Position numbers and translations under genes: made by a program
Part shown: positions 1 to 7,994 of the stretch, piece after piece
Position numbering within the stretch: position 1 is the stretch's first letter
Layout: each line of letters opens with the position of its first letter
The notes under the pieces: generated by a model
What the model was told of the DNA's origin: nothing
Seen by the model: the letters and a program-made list of their open reading frames with translations, nothing else
Databases searched by the model: none
Assembly: GCF_000311785.1 (NCBI RefSeq)
Contig: NZ_HE978550.1
Coordinates: 48,497 to 84,651 of the forward strand
From: Brevibacillus massiliensis
GTDB taxonomy: Bacteria > Bacillota > Bacilli > Brevibacillales > Brevibacillaceae
Length of the DNA: 36,155 nt
Direction of reading: 5' to 3'

Positions 1-137
1 TTTTTTTGCGTCAGGCGATGTCTTTTGGCTTTAATGAGCGATCGCTCGATCATAACTGGAGGGAGAAGAAAGGAAGTTAGTGAATGGAAACCAGTGATTT
101 GTACATCCCGACAGATCACCAAGATGCAGAACAAACG

Positions 138-171
138 ATCAAAAACCCGCCTCCTCGTGGAGCGCGGGTTT
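138..171 (-). terminator. Rho-independent terminator of the 56-aa membrane protein gene
   Basis: On the minus strand an AAACCCGC arm pairs with GCGGGTTT around an inner CTCC/GGAG stem with one bulge. It is followed directly by a run of five T. It lies just past the stop codon at 181. Confidence 0.8.
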
Positions 172-180
172 GCCCTTTAT

Positions 181-351
181 TTAGAACACCCCGATAAAGC
201 AAATGGTGCCAATCACGTAAAACCACGTCAGCCTGGTCAGATTTTTCTTCGTTTTTTGTCCGTAATTTTCCTCATTTTGATTCATCCCGGCGTAGATCGT
301 CCCGATTGCCGCCGCCAGGACAAGGATGAATATCAAGATCATGATGAACAT
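181..351 (-). CDS. Small two-helix membrane protein, function unknown
   Basis: This 56-residue protein starts at ATG 351, behind a GGGGAG-type ribosome binding site about 9 bases away. Residues 2-21 (MFIMILIFILVLAAAIG...) form a strongly hydrophobic first helix. A charged, Asn/Lys-rich linker with a QNEENYGQKTKKN motif follows, and residues 42-56 form a second hydrophobic segment. The pattern is that of a small membrane-anchored hairpin protein. A clean terminator follows the stop, which supports a real gene. I do not recognise a named family. It may be a tiny Bacillales envelope or spore membrane protein, but nothing here proves that. Confidence 0.6.
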   Translation of the reverse strand: MFIMILIFILVLAAAIGTIYAGMNQNEENYGQKTKKNLTRLTWFYVIGTICFIGVF

Positions 352-468
352 GGATCAGCTCTCCCCTGCTTTCTGTTCCCTGTCTTTTTTCTATCTTCTA
401 TCTTACTTGATTCCTTCAGAAAAAAACCATCCACTTTCCCTGTTATTTGACCATCCACTTTACAATAC

Positions 469-492
469 AACCCCTTCATTTACGAAGGGGTT
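469..492 (-). terminator. Hairpin at the end of the 102-aa protein gene
   Basis: AACCCCTTC and GAAGGGGTT form a perfect 9-bp stem around a 6-base loop. The stem overlaps the stop codon of the gene at 480-788. The T-run after it on the minus strand is weak (TTGTATTGT), so termination efficiency is uncertain. Confidence 0.5.
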
Positions 493-788
493 GGTGTATT
501 TACATCTTTTCGGTTGACGAATTCGGTTAACCAGGCACGCCGGATTTCCTTGTTCGGACAATAGCTGAGCAGGTAACTTTCTCCGTCCATGTACTTCTTT
601 TTGATCCATTCTTTATGCTTGTGAAAAAAGGCTTTCTGAAACTCAAGAGGCATTTGCAAAAACTCTTCAAGAGCAGAGGGATTTTGGAGAAAAAACTCCT
701 CATCATAGACAATATCGTTGTTTTGACGGCGGTGAAACAGGTACATAAACAAGATGACAAGACCGACGTTCACCAAAAAAAGGGTCAT
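480..788 (-). CDS. Hypothetical protein with one N-terminal membrane helix
   Basis: This 102-residue protein starts at ATG 788 after a strong GAGGAGGG site. Residues 2-18 form one hydrophobic helix, followed by an HRRQN positive patch, so the rest (about 85 residues) should lie in the cytoplasm. The soluble part is rich in Phe, Lys and Glu and is probably helical, with segments such as SALEEFLQMPLEFQKAFF. No catalytic motif is visible and I do not recognise the family. It is a single gene between two leftward genes, with a hairpin across its stop codon. Confidence 0.7.
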   Translation of the reverse strand: MTLFLVNVGLVILFMYLFHRRQNNDIVYDEEFFLQNPSALEEFLQMPLEFQKAFFHKHKEWIKKKYMDGESYLLSYCPNKEIRRAWLTEFVNRKDVNTPTPS

Positions 789-935
789 CCCAATCCCTCC
801 TCAAAAAATCCTTTCCCCCAATTATCAGAAGTGTCTGTTTTGCGTATCTATTACTATCTTATCACTTTTTCCAGGTTTGCAAACCAATTTTTCCACCATG
901 CAGCCGAGAAAACTCTTTGTCAATCCATCAACGCA

Positions 936-976
936 TAAAAAATCGGCCGGGAACCGTCGCCGTTTCCCTGACCGAT
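936..976 (-). terminator. Rho-independent terminator of the LCP gene
   Basis: On the minus strand an ATCGG-CAGGGAA arm pairs with TTCCC-GCCGAT around a GC-rich loop. A run of six T follows. It lies about 30 bases past the stop codon at 1005. Confidence 0.75.
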
Positions 977-1004
977 GGAATAAGGGTGCAAAATATGCGA
1001 TTTG

Positions 1005-2447
1005 TTACGCTTGCGGCAGTATGGGAATATCAGGCGGCGGCGTTGTTTGCTCCGCAGGCGGCTTGATCCCTGCATCCGGCGGATTGCCAGTTCCCGGATC
1101 CGGTTTGGACGTTCCGGAGTTGTGCGAATTCCCCTTCTTATCCTCCTGCGTTCCGTCCGTTGCCGACGGCTCAGTTGTACTCTCGTTGCCGGGCAACAGC
1201 GGAGGCTGTGTATCTGCCGGGGTCTCTTCCGTTCCCTCCGGCTTGACGACAGGATCTGCCTGCTTCTCCGGTTTCGTCTGTTCTTTCTCCACCTTGTGAA
1301 CCTCTGTTCGGGTCGTCTTGCGGCTGCTGCTCACAGAGTTCGTCCCGCTGGCTGTCGCGTTGACGTACTTGCCTGTAGATGAGTCATCCAACTCGGCGAC
1401 AGCGGAAGTGATGCCCATCTCGGTTTGCAATGTGCTGCGAATCGCCTGCAGGTTTTCTTCCGGCAGCAAGGTGTACATGATGCTGGAATTCCAGTAGGCG
1501 CCGCTGTCCAGAACTGTCAGGTCGCTGGAACTGAACCCTTTAAAATCTTTCGCCAATCCCTTTATCTGGCTTGGGGAAAGGTCGGTATTCACGTTTTTCA
1601 GTGCAACGTCGATCACGGTAAAGAGTTTCGTAAAACCCTCGGGAGAGGTCATTTTATCGAGTACAGCCTTAATGACTTCCTGCTGGCGCCGGTTGCGGTC
1701 AAAGTCGCTGGAATAGTACTTGGTTCCGCGGTCGTCGTGACGGTGCCGGACGTAGTCCAAGGCATTCTTGCCATTTAACGTCTGGAGCCCCGGCTGCAAA
1801 TCGATGGTGGTCCCGTCAGTGGGGTCGTGGTAGACCAATCTGCTGTCAACGTTCACCTCTACCCCGCCTAATTCGTCAATGATCGATTTAAATCCGTTAA
1901 AATCAACGGTTATGTAATACTGAATCGGAATGCCCAGCATCTGCTCCAGCGTCTTTTTGGTAAGGGTTACGCCGTTTTCCGTCGGCACTTTGCCGTTTCT
2001 TTCATCCCGGCGGCGCTCCGACTCTCCATAGGCGAAGGCGGAGTTAATTTTGTAATAGCCGCTGTATCCGGGAATTTTTACCCGTGTGTCCCGCGGGATG
2101 GAAAGCAGCTGGACTTTTTTGGTCGCCGGATTGATCACCGAGACCATCATCACGTCCGTATTGAGCGACCCGGTCTCCTCCCGCGAGTCGAATCCCAGAA
2201 GCACGACCGACAGCGGCTTCTCCGGTTCATATGTCTTGTTGGTTGGCGCATTTGTTTCAGCATACGGGTTTTCGACACTCTCGATCGCCTGGTTCAATTT
2301 CCAATAAACTGCACCGGCGGCACCGCCGACCAGCAGAATCGCAAATAATACAAATAGTGTGACCATCCGGCGAAGCTTTCTGCGCCGTTTCTGCTTTGCA
2401 CGTTTATCCGTCTGCACGGCAGAACCGTTTGCGGGCGGGTTTGGCAT
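1005..2447 (-). CDS. LytR-CpsA-Psr (LCP) family cell-wall glycopolymer transferase
   Basis: LCP proteins are membrane-anchored phosphotransferases that join teichoic acids or other wall polymers from lipid carriers to peptidoglycan. This 480-residue protein has a Lys/Arg-rich cytoplasmic start (about 14-27), one membrane helix (about 28-47) and an outside LCP domain (about 78-260). The domain contains LLGFDSRE, SIPRDTRVKIPG, KINSAFAYG, the DELGGVEV region, DYVRHRHDD and the closing RNRRQQEVI arginine motif. A disordered tail of about 115 residues rich in Pro, Thr and Glu follows. The start at ATG 2447 is chosen because AAGGAGAT precedes it at good spacing. An in-frame ATG at 2546 would add 33 residues that do not fit a TagU-type N-terminus. 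It is transcribed alone and has its own terminator. Confidence 0.93.
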   Translation of the reverse strand: MPNPPANGSAVQTDKRAKQKRRRKLRRMVTLFVLFAILLVGGAAGAVYWKLNQAIESVENPYAETNAPTNKTYEPEKPLSVVLLGFDSREETGSLNTDVMMVSVINPATKKVQLLSIPRDTRVKIPGYSGYYKINSAFAYGESERRRDERNGKVPTENGVTLTKKTLEQMLGIPIQYYITVDFNGFKSIIDELGGVEVNVDSRLVYHDPTDGTTIDLQPGLQTLNGKNALDYVRHRHDDRGTKYYSSDFDRNRRQQEVIKAVLDKMTSPEGFTKLFTVIDVALKNVNTDLSPSQIKGLAKDFKGFSSSDLTVLDSGAYWNSSIMYTLLPEENLQAIRSTLQTEMGITSAVAELDDSSTGKYVNATASGTNSVSSSRKTTRTEVHKVEKEQTKPEKQADPVVKPEGTEETPADTQPPLLPGNESTTEPSATDGTQEDKKGNSHNSGTSKPDPGTGNPPDAGIKPPAEQTTPPPDIPILPQA

Positions 2448-2565
2448 CAGGTATTCATCTCCTTGGCATGTAAGTACACGGCAAACGTTATGTATGTGCA
2501 TTTGCGCATTGTCAGATGATTCGACAAGATAGTACCGGAGTTTCACATGTCAAAAACTCGTTGCT

Positions 2566-2571
2566 ATTATA
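2566..2571 (-). promoter_or_regulatory. Extended -10 promoter element for the LCP gene
   Basis: The minus strand reads TGATATAAT, an extended -10 (TGnTATAAT) with a consensus hexamer. It lies about 120 bases upstream of the LCP start. I see no good -35, which is common for extended -10 promoters. Confidence 0.55.
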
Positions 2572-2605
2572 TCACGGGATTGACTTTATTTGTAGAAAAA
2601 ACTGC

Positions 2606-2640
2606 AAAAAAGCGAGAGCGATTGCCCGCGCGCCCCTCTC
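2606..2640 (-). terminator. Probable terminator of the GNAT gene
   Basis: On the minus strand GAGAG and CTCTC flank a GC-rich loop that can itself pair. They are followed by GC and a run of six T. It lies between the GNAT stop and the LCP promoter. Confidence 0.55.
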
Positions 2641-2703
2641 AAGACATGGAACAAATCCTTTCATGGAGGGCTTTGCAAACAATCGCCAGGATTTACGTTT
2701 CTC

Positions 2704-3381
2704 TTAAACTTTTTTCGACATCAGACTATCGTAGAACGGATTGAGCCATTCCATGAGGACCGCGTAATTGCAGGATTCTTCGTCGTCCAGGTAATTCGCC
2801 ATCACCTGAACGGGCCTGCGTCCGCATCGCAAAAGAAACGTCATCACCGGGTCGGTCAATTCACCGGCAGCCACCTTGTCTACATAGGTCTGGACATCGT
2901 ATTGATCGGCCAGCTTATGGTACCCGGGGATGCGCCCGCCGCCGAGCACCCTGGCCAATCCCTTGTGCACCGTCACATAGTAGACGGCCTGCATCAACAA
3001 GCGGCCAAGGCCGAGAGAGCGGTATTTTGGCATCACGCTGACATCGACGATATAAAAGCTGTCCCCGGACGGATCGTGATTGCGGATGTAGCCGTTATCG
3101 GTGATCTGCGACCAGGTATGGGGTTCGCCCGGATGGTAGCGGACGACCAGGCCGGTAATCGAGCCGACCAACTTGCCGTCGTGTTCCACGCAGATCGCTC
3201 CTTCCGGAAAGTGCCGCACATGGCTTTCGATCTGCTCTTGTGTCCACAAAAGCTCTTGAGGGAACGGTTCGGGAAAACATTCCCGCTGCACTTGGAACAG
3301 CGCCGGAAAGTCCTCCACCTGGTAGTTCCGCACCAGCAATTCGTACGGCTTGTCTTGATAGACGACGTGACGGTAACGCAA
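2704..3381 (-). CDS. GNAT family N-acetyltransferase
   Basis: GNAT enzymes move an acetyl group from acetyl-CoA to an amine. The substrate here is unknown. The 225-residue protein shows the acetyl-CoA loop motif RSLGLGRLL at 121-129, after the VDVSVMPKY strand. The motifs ITDNGYIRNHDPSGD (about 93-107) and GGRIPGYHKLADQY are typical of the GNAT half of bifunctional GNAT/carbon-nitrogen hydrolase proteins. The start is TTG at 3381, 7 bases after AAAAGGAGG. The nearby ATG is out of frame. The gene is divergent from the nitrilase-like gene at 3502, which matches the other half of that fusion, so the two products may act together. Confidence 0.88.
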   Translation of the reverse strand: MRYRHVVYQDKPYELLVRNYQVEDFPALFQVQRECFPEPFPQELLWTQEQIESHVRHFPEGAICVEHDGKLVGSITGLVVRYHPGEPHTWSQITDNGYIRNHDPSGDSFYIVDVSVMPKYRSLGLGRLLMQAVYYVTVHKGLARVLGGGRIPGYHKLADQYDVQTYVDKVAAGELTDPVMTFLLRCGRRPVQVMANYLDDEESCNYAVLMEWLNPFYDSLMSKKV

Positions 3382-3463
3382 AGTCCATCCTCCTTTTGGC
3401 CATTCATGATCGGTTTCTTTTATCTTACTCGATTTTGTATTTCTCTCAACTGACGGCGTTTGC

Positions 3464-3469
3464 TATGAT
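3464..3469 (+). promoter_or_regulatory. Extended -10 promoter element for the nitrilase-MFS operon
   Basis: TGCTATGAT is an extended -10 lying about 35 bases upstream of the GTG start at 3502. No clear -35 is seen at 17 bases. Confidence 0.45.
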
Positions 3470-3501
3470 AAAGAAAAAACATCCCAAAGGAGTGGAGCTG
3501 A

Positions 3502-4362
3502 GTGCCCAGCATTCGCATTGGAGCCGTGCAATACAAGATGAAACCGATCAGTTCCTTTGAGCAGTTTGCCGAGCAGGCCGAGAGCCATGTTCAGATTGGA
3601 GCTGACTTTGGGGCAAAATTTTTGTTGTTTCCCGAACTTTTTACAACGCAGCTGCTCTCGATCGCACCCGACCGCGATCCGCTGCGTGCGATCAGGTCAC
3701 TGGACGCATACACGGAGGCGTACATCGTACTCTTTACCCGGCTCGCCAAAGAGCACAACCTGTACATTATAGCAGGAACACATGTGGGTTCGCTGGAGAC
3801 AAAACCCGGACTGTACAACGCCGCCTACCTGTTCGCTCCCGACGGAAGCCGGCAGGTTCAGGAAAAAGTACATCTGACGCCTACGGAAAAAAACGACTGG
3901 AAGCTGGACGCCGGCGATGCCTTCCGCGTCTTCGAAACGGAGTACGGCAAGATCGCGATCGTCATTTGCTACGATATCGAGTTTCCGGAGGCGGTCTCTA
4001 CGGTCGTGCAAAAAGGAGCGGAACTCCTCTTCTGCCCCTCGTGCACAGATGACGAGCAGGGTTTTTACCGCGTCCGCTTTACCTCTCACGCCCGCACGAT
4101 CGAGCACCAGGTATCCGTTGCGGTAACGGGAACGGTAGGTTATCTTCCGAATGTCCGCTACATGGAGAGCAACGTAGGGCAGGCGGCCATTTTGGTGCCG
4201 TGTGACGTTCCTTTTCCGCCGCAGGGCATCGTGAATCAGGGGATCAAAAACGAAGAGATGGTGATATTCGGCGACGTAGACCTGTCCATGCTGCGGGAGA
4301 TCCGGGAAAACGGGTCGGTCCGGCCATGGCACGACCGTCGTCCGGACGTCTATGGAAAGTAG
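3502..4362 (+). CDS. Carbon-nitrogen hydrolase (nitrilase superfamily amidohydrolase)
   Basis: This family cleaves C-N bonds in amides or nitriles with a Glu-Lys-Cys triad. All three residues are visible in the 286-residue protein: Glu45 in LLFPELF, Lys122 in EKVHLTP and Cys156 in VICYDIEFPE. The length is normal for a single-domain member. The GTG start at 3502 follows AAAGGAGTGG. The sequence style (AVQYKMKPI, FPELFTTQLLS, FCPSCTDDEQG, SVRPWHDRRPDVYG near the C-terminus) matches the hydrolase half of bifunctional GNAT/hydrolase proteins. It is divergent from a matching GNAT gene. Its 3' end overlaps the MFS gene by 11 bases, so the two are co-transcribed. The substrate is unknown. Confidence 0.92.
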   Translation: MPSIRIGAVQYKMKPISSFEQFAEQAESHVQIGADFGAKFLLFPELFTTQLLSIAPDRDPLRAIRSLDAYTEAYIVLFTRLAKEHNLYIIAGTHVGSLETKPGLYNAAYLFAPDGSRQVQEKVHLTPTEKNDWKLDAGDAFRVFETEYGKIAIVICYDIEFPEAVSTVVQKGAELLFCPSCTDDEQGFYRVRFTSHARTIEHQVSVAVTGTVGYLPNVRYMESNVGQAAILVPCDVPFPPQGIVNQGIKNEEMVIFGDVDLSMLREIRENGSVRPWHDRRPDVYGK

Positions 4363-5572
4363 AGCGGTACCGGCACCGGGGCCAAAAGACGCCAGCCAGA
4401 CTGTGTACCGGGTTCTGTTCGCCGTCAGTCTGGCCCACCTGTTAAACGACAGTGTACAGGCCGTGATCCCCGCCGTCCTGCCGATCCTGGAAAAAAACCT
4501 GATGCTCAGCTACCTGCAATTGGGGGTCATCCTGCTGGTCATGAACGTGACCGCTTCCATCCTTCAGCCCGTGATCGGCTACGTTTCCGACCGCATTCCC
4601 CTGCCATTCGCGATGCCGATTGCCATGCTGGTATCTGGACTGGGCATGCTCACCCTCGCCTTTACCGAAAACTACCTGCTGCTTTTGGCTGCCGTCGGGA
4701 TGGTCGGAATCGGCTCGGCTGTCTTCCACCCGGAGGCATCCCGCGTCGCTCACAAGGCGTCGGGAATCCAACGGGGGCTCGGGCAATCCATCTTTCAGGT
4801 TGGCGGCAACGTCGGACAGTCGCTGGCCCCGCTGATGACCGCACTCGTCTTTGTCCCGCTGGGGCAAGGGGGAGCAGCCTGGTTTACCGCTTTGTCAACG
4901 ATTGCCGCGGCGGTGCTGGTCTACATCGCGTTTTGGTCGCGCGGCCGGCAGCGCCAAAGCAAGGCGCAAAAACGGGAAGTTCGGCTGTCCTATATGAACA
5001 AGCGGATGATCGCCCTCTGTCTGGTCGTCGTGATCGTCGCGGTCCGCTCATGGGTGGTTGCCGGCTTGCAGAGCTTCTACCCGCTGTTTTTGATCAAGAC
5101 GTACGGCCTGCAGATCGATCAGGCCCAGATATTCGCTTTTCTGTTCCTGCTTGCCGGCGCCATCGGAACTTTTCTCGGCGGACCGATTGGCGACAGATTT
5201 GGCAAACGCAATCTTTTGATTGTCTCTACCGTCGGGGCGCTGCCGCTCACCCTGTTGATTCCATACGCACATGGAATCTGGGCATACCCGCTGCTGTTCC
5301 TGACCGGATTTATACTGTTGTCCAATTTTTCCGTCAGCGTCGTCTACGCCCAGGAACTGCTGCCAGGCCGTGTCGGCACCGTTTCCGGACTGATCATCGG
5401 CTTCGCTTTTGGCATGGGCGGTTTGGGTGCGACGGTCTTGGGCTACCTCGCCGATCTCCACGGTCTGATGTTTATCATGCTGCTCTGTTCGGCTCTCCCG
5501 GCATTGGGAGCCCTCGGCTTTTTCTTGCCAAAAGACGCTGCGCTCACCGAGTGGGAGAAGGCAGCGGCGTAA
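4352..5572 (+). CDS. MFS transporter, fosmidomycin-resistance (Fsr) type
   Basis: This 406-residue membrane protein has about 12 hydrophobic segments in two halves around a basic loop (RGRQRQSKAQKREVR, about 192-206). The first half carries AHLLNDSVQAVIPAVLPIL, characteristic of Fsr-type exporters, then GYVSDRIPLPFAM. The second half carries the matching GGPIGDRFGKRN loop. Members export fosmidomycin or related small molecules by proton exchange, but the substrate here is unknown. The ATG at 4352 lies inside the end of the nitrilase gene (11-base overlap), which implies translational coupling. The exporter may remove a product or substrate of the nitrilase/GNAT pair; that is inference. Confidence 0.9.
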   Translation: MESRAVPAPGPKDASQTVYRVLFAVSLAHLLNDSVQAVIPAVLPILEKNLMLSYLQLGVILLVMNVTASILQPVIGYVSDRIPLPFAMPIAMLVSGLGMLTLAFTENYLLLLAAVGMVGIGSAVFHPEASRVAHKASGIQRGLGQSIFQVGGNVGQSLAPLMTALVFVPLGQGGAAWFTALSTIAAAVLVYIAFWSRGRQRQSKAQKREVRLSYMNKRMIALCLVVVIVAVRSWVVAGLQSFYPLFLIKTYGLQIDQAQIFAFLFLLAGAIGTFLGGPIGDRFGKRNLLIVSTVGALPLTLLIPYAHGIWAYPLLFLTGFILLSNFSVSVVYAQELLPGRVGTVSGLIIGFAFGMGGLGATVLGYLADLHGLMFIMLLCSALPALGALGFFLPKDAALTEWEKAAA

Positions 5573-5592
5573 TTCTTTTTGAACGAAACAAG

Positions 5593-5624
5593 CAGGTCTG
5601 GAGCACAAGCCCCAGACCTGTTTT
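5593..5624 (+). terminator. Terminator between convergent genes
   Basis: CAGGTCTGG and CCAGACCTG form a perfect 9-bp stem followed by TTTT on the plus strand. On the minus strand the same stem is followed by a weaker CTTGTTT. It ends the nitrilase-MFS operon and may also serve the convergent SEC-C gene. Confidence 0.8.
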
Positions 5625-5625
5625 C

Positions 5626-6588
5626 TTATACCAGCACACCGCCGCCTACTCCGAGCAGCCTGCTGACGGCAGGAGGGTACAGCTCCGGCGTTCCAAACAA
5701 TCGCCACTCGCCATCCTCCATTTGACCGATCAGCCCCGAAAGCATCCAATCTTGTCCGAGACGAAGTTCATCCGGCCGGTCGAAGTGAAGGGAGATTTCT
5801 TGCGAGCCGCTTCGTCTGACGAGCCAGCCGGAGTCTTGTTTGGCCACCAGCAGCAGCTGCTCTTCCGCTGCCTCCTGCGGCTCCATTTGCTGATCCTGCA
5901 GATGGCGAACCGCCTCTTTTTGCAGGATCGTCCGCTGCCTGTACGCTTCCGCCAGGTCATCCTTCATCTCGGTGAGCAGCAGCTGCATCTTGCTGTACAG
6001 TGCTGTATTGTGCTGTTTATCCACCCACTTGAAGAACGCGGCCAGCACCGACAACAGATTGGCGGCCAGCGTCTTGGTGGGCACGTCTACCCGTTCATAT
6101 ATATCGTGTACGAGGAAGTACGCCACTTCGCCAGGCTGCAGGGAAGACCACTCAAACGCAGGTCCAAACGCCGAGCGCACAAATGAGCGGAACAGGCTCA
6201 TCACCTCGTCGTACTTCCTCACCGTAGCCTCCGATTTGCCCTCGGTCATCTCTGCCACAAAGCGCGTGATATCCTTCAGCAGCTCAGGATGGACGGTATA
6301 GGTGCTCTCCGGAAGTCCTTTCAGCAGCGGACGGGTCAGCATATCTGCGAGATGTACTGTCTTGCTCGGCAGGTGAAGGCGGGGCCTGATCATTCCGATC
6401 TCCATAAAGCGGCCCGGTCCCTGTCCCTTCGCTCCGTCACTCTCCACTTTTTGGACCAACGCCAGCAGCTTTTCCTTCATCGCCGGCGCATCAGACGCGG
6501 CAGCCTGAAGCGGCGCCAGCCCATCCAAACCCGCTGCCGGGGTCACCAGCCACTTTTCCGCAAAGTACTTACGAACCGCCCACATCAA
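5626..6588 (-). CDS. C-terminal part of the frame-broken SEC-C protein
   Basis: This 320-codon frame begins at TTG 6588 with no convincing ribosome binding site. It overlaps the end of the preceding frame by 20 bases. Removing one T from the six-T run (plus-strand A6 at 6622-6627) joins it in frame to the SEC-C protein and gives a smooth reading ...TRGTVF-ITSQPTLPQKVLMWAV.... The fragment is mostly helical, with a central region rich in Leu, Phe and charged residues (SEATVRKYDEVMSLFRSFV, VLAAFFKWVDKQ). I see no catalytic motif. It is best read as the second half of one protein of about 678 residues. A true gene break, a sequencing slip, or slippage at the homopolymer are all possible. Confidence 0.7.
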   Translation of the reverse strand: MMWAVRKYFAEKWLVTPAAGLDGLAPLQAAASDAPAMKEKLLALVQKVESDGAKGQGPGRFMEIGMIRPRLHLPSKTVHLADMLTRPLLKGLPESTYTVHPELLKDITRFVAEMTEGKSEATVRKYDEVMSLFRSFVRSAFGPAFEWSSLQPGEVAYFLVHDIYERVDVPTKTLAANLLSVLAAFFKWVDKQHNTALYSKMQLLLTEMKDDLAEAYRQRTILQKEAVRHLQDQQMEPQEAAEEQLLLVAKQDSGWLVRRSGSQEISLHFDRPDELRLGQDWMLSGLIGQMEDGEWRLFGTPELYPPAVSRLLGVGGGVLV

Positions 6589-7663
6589 GACTTTCTGCGG
6601 CAGTGTCGGCTGACTGGTGATAAAAAACAGTGCCCCGGGTCAGCCTTAAATTGGTCGATGTCAGCCGCTGTATCGCCGTTTCTTCAAGCGGCCGCGGCAG
6701 CTGCAGCTGCTCGGCTGCGGCCTCCACATCGGGAGCAAATCCCTCCAATATCAGCTGTCCTCCTGTCAGGAGCATCTCTGCCGATACCTCGTGCAGTGCC
6801 AGCAGCGTATTGTTTAACTCGGAGAACAGATACTCCTCCTTGTGCGGTGCGTACACCCAAATTTCTTCATCTTCATCCTGCATCTTCAGCTCGAAAGCCT
6901 CAAGCGAACCCAGCTGTTTTCTCAGGTCATCCGGCTGCGGACAGCTGTACACGTTGCGGATCAAACTGTCCTGATCCCCGGCAGCATCAGTCTCGATCCG
7001 GTTTTCCAGTATCAGGCGGTACAAGGCAAGCGTACGGGCTCCTCTCGTGTTTTCGTCCTTCAAGAGAGCCAGCAGCGGCTGCTTGAACTGAGCCTGGAGA
7101 ATCAGGCTGCCCGGGTACAACAGATCCCTTGCACCCATGTTTAACAAACGCCCCAATAAAATTTGTCCTGGTTCGATTGCTAGATCCTTGGCATCGACGA
7201 TGTAATGAAGATTTCCGGTAGACAGATGTCGAACGGTCAGCACTTCCGCGCCGATTTCCTCCAACTGGTACGCATCGAGAACGAGGCTCTGCAGCGCTTC
7301 CTTCAGGTCGCCCTCCATCCTCCTTCCCTCGTGCTGCAGAAACCGCTCAAACAAAGTGGGGCCATTCGTCTGGTCGTCGAACACGAACCAATTGAAAAAG
7401 TGAACCGTCCACTGCGGATTCACGCTCTCCTGAGCACTCAGGCCAGCTTCGCGGATGAAGCGCTCTCTCGCCTGATCCAATGCTGTCTCCTGCGTCACGA
7501 CAGAGACGTATCTGTTCAAACGCTCTTGCCATGAAGACAGTTGTTTGCGCATTTTTTGCTCGCGAGCGTAACGGATTTGGGTAATCGGAGTCACGACCCC
7601 GCAGCATCTTTTGTATTTCTTTCCGCTTCCGCACGGACAAAGCTCGTTTCTTCCGACTGACAT
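6569..7663 (-). CDS. SEC-C zinc-motif protein, N-terminal part (frame broken downstream)
   Basis: The protein starts at ATG 7663 after AGAAAGGAG and opens with an N-terminal SEC-C zinc-binding motif: GRNELCPCGSGKKYKRCC, Cys9, Cys11, Cys20 and Cys21. The same motif lies at the C-terminus of SecA and in many unrelated proteins, where it binds zinc and often mediates protein or ribosome contact. The remaining 340 or so residues are helical and acidic, with no enzyme motif I recognise. The frame stops at 6569, about 55 bases past a six-T homopolymer. A one-base deletion there restores a longer frame down to 5626. It lies downstream of two small helical-protein genes on the same strand and is probably co-transcribed with them. 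Confidence 0.75.
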   Translation of the reverse strand: MSVGRNELCPCGSGKKYKRCCGVVTPITQIRYAREQKMRKQLSSWQERLNRYVSVVTQETALDQARERFIREAGLSAQESVNPQWTVHFFNWFVFDDQTNGPTLFERFLQHEGRRMEGDLKEALQSLVLDAYQLEEIGAEVLTVRHLSTGNLHYIVDAKDLAIEPGQILLGRLLNMGARDLLYPGSLILQAQFKQPLLALLKDENTRGARTLALYRLILENRIETDAAGDQDSLIRNVYSCPQPDDLRKQLGSLEAFELKMQDEDEEIWVYAPHKEEYLFSELNNTLLALHEVSAEMLLTGGQLILEGFAPDVEAAAEQLQLPRPLEETAIQRLTSTNLRLTRGTVFYHQSADTAAESLDVGGS

Positions 7664-7751
7664 GGGGTGGTTCTCCTTTCTTCCCGCCACAAAAGCTCGG
7701 GAATAACGACAATCCTCTTGGACAGAGGTTGTTTTAAAAAAGTCGAGCAGC

Positions 7752-7994
7752 CTAATCGATGCCCAGTTCGTATTCCAGTTCCCAGCGGAGGACAAACTGC
7801 TCAAGCTGCTGAGCAAGCCGTTCAATCCGCTGTTTTTCCAGAATGCAATCGGCAATCGCAGCCAACTCGCTAGAGGCAAATAACTGAACTACTTCGCTTT
7901 CCATTTCTGTTAGCCGAGCCCGGTATGTGGCAATGATTTCACGCAAAATGTCAAATCTCTGCTCCAAACGAAAAATGGGCTCGGTCGTAATCAT
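7752..7994 (-). CDS. Small coiled-coil protein, function unknown
   Basis: This 80-residue protein is almost entirely helical with heptad-like Leu/Ile spacing, for example RFDILREIIATYRARL and RIERLAQQLEQFVLRW. It has no membrane helix or catalytic motif. Its ATG overlaps the TGA stop of the upstream gene by 4 bases (ATGA), so the two are translationally coupled and their products may bind each other. The SEC-C gene begins 88 bases further on. I do not recognise a named family. Confidence 0.75.
   Translation of the reverse strand: MITTEPIFRLEQRFDILREIIATYRARLTEMESEVVQLFASSELAAIADCILEKQRIERLAQQLEQFVLRWELEYELGID

Noticed and set aside
36-47. GAGCGATCGCTC palindrome near the left edge
   Set aside because: A 12-bp palindrome is not rare, and no promoter or gene is clearly placed next to it.
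93-203. A 36-codon plus-strand open frame starting ATG with an AAAGGAAG-like site
   Set aside because: It runs through the terminator hairpin at 143-171 of the opposite gene, and codon use is mixed. I cannot tell it from chance.
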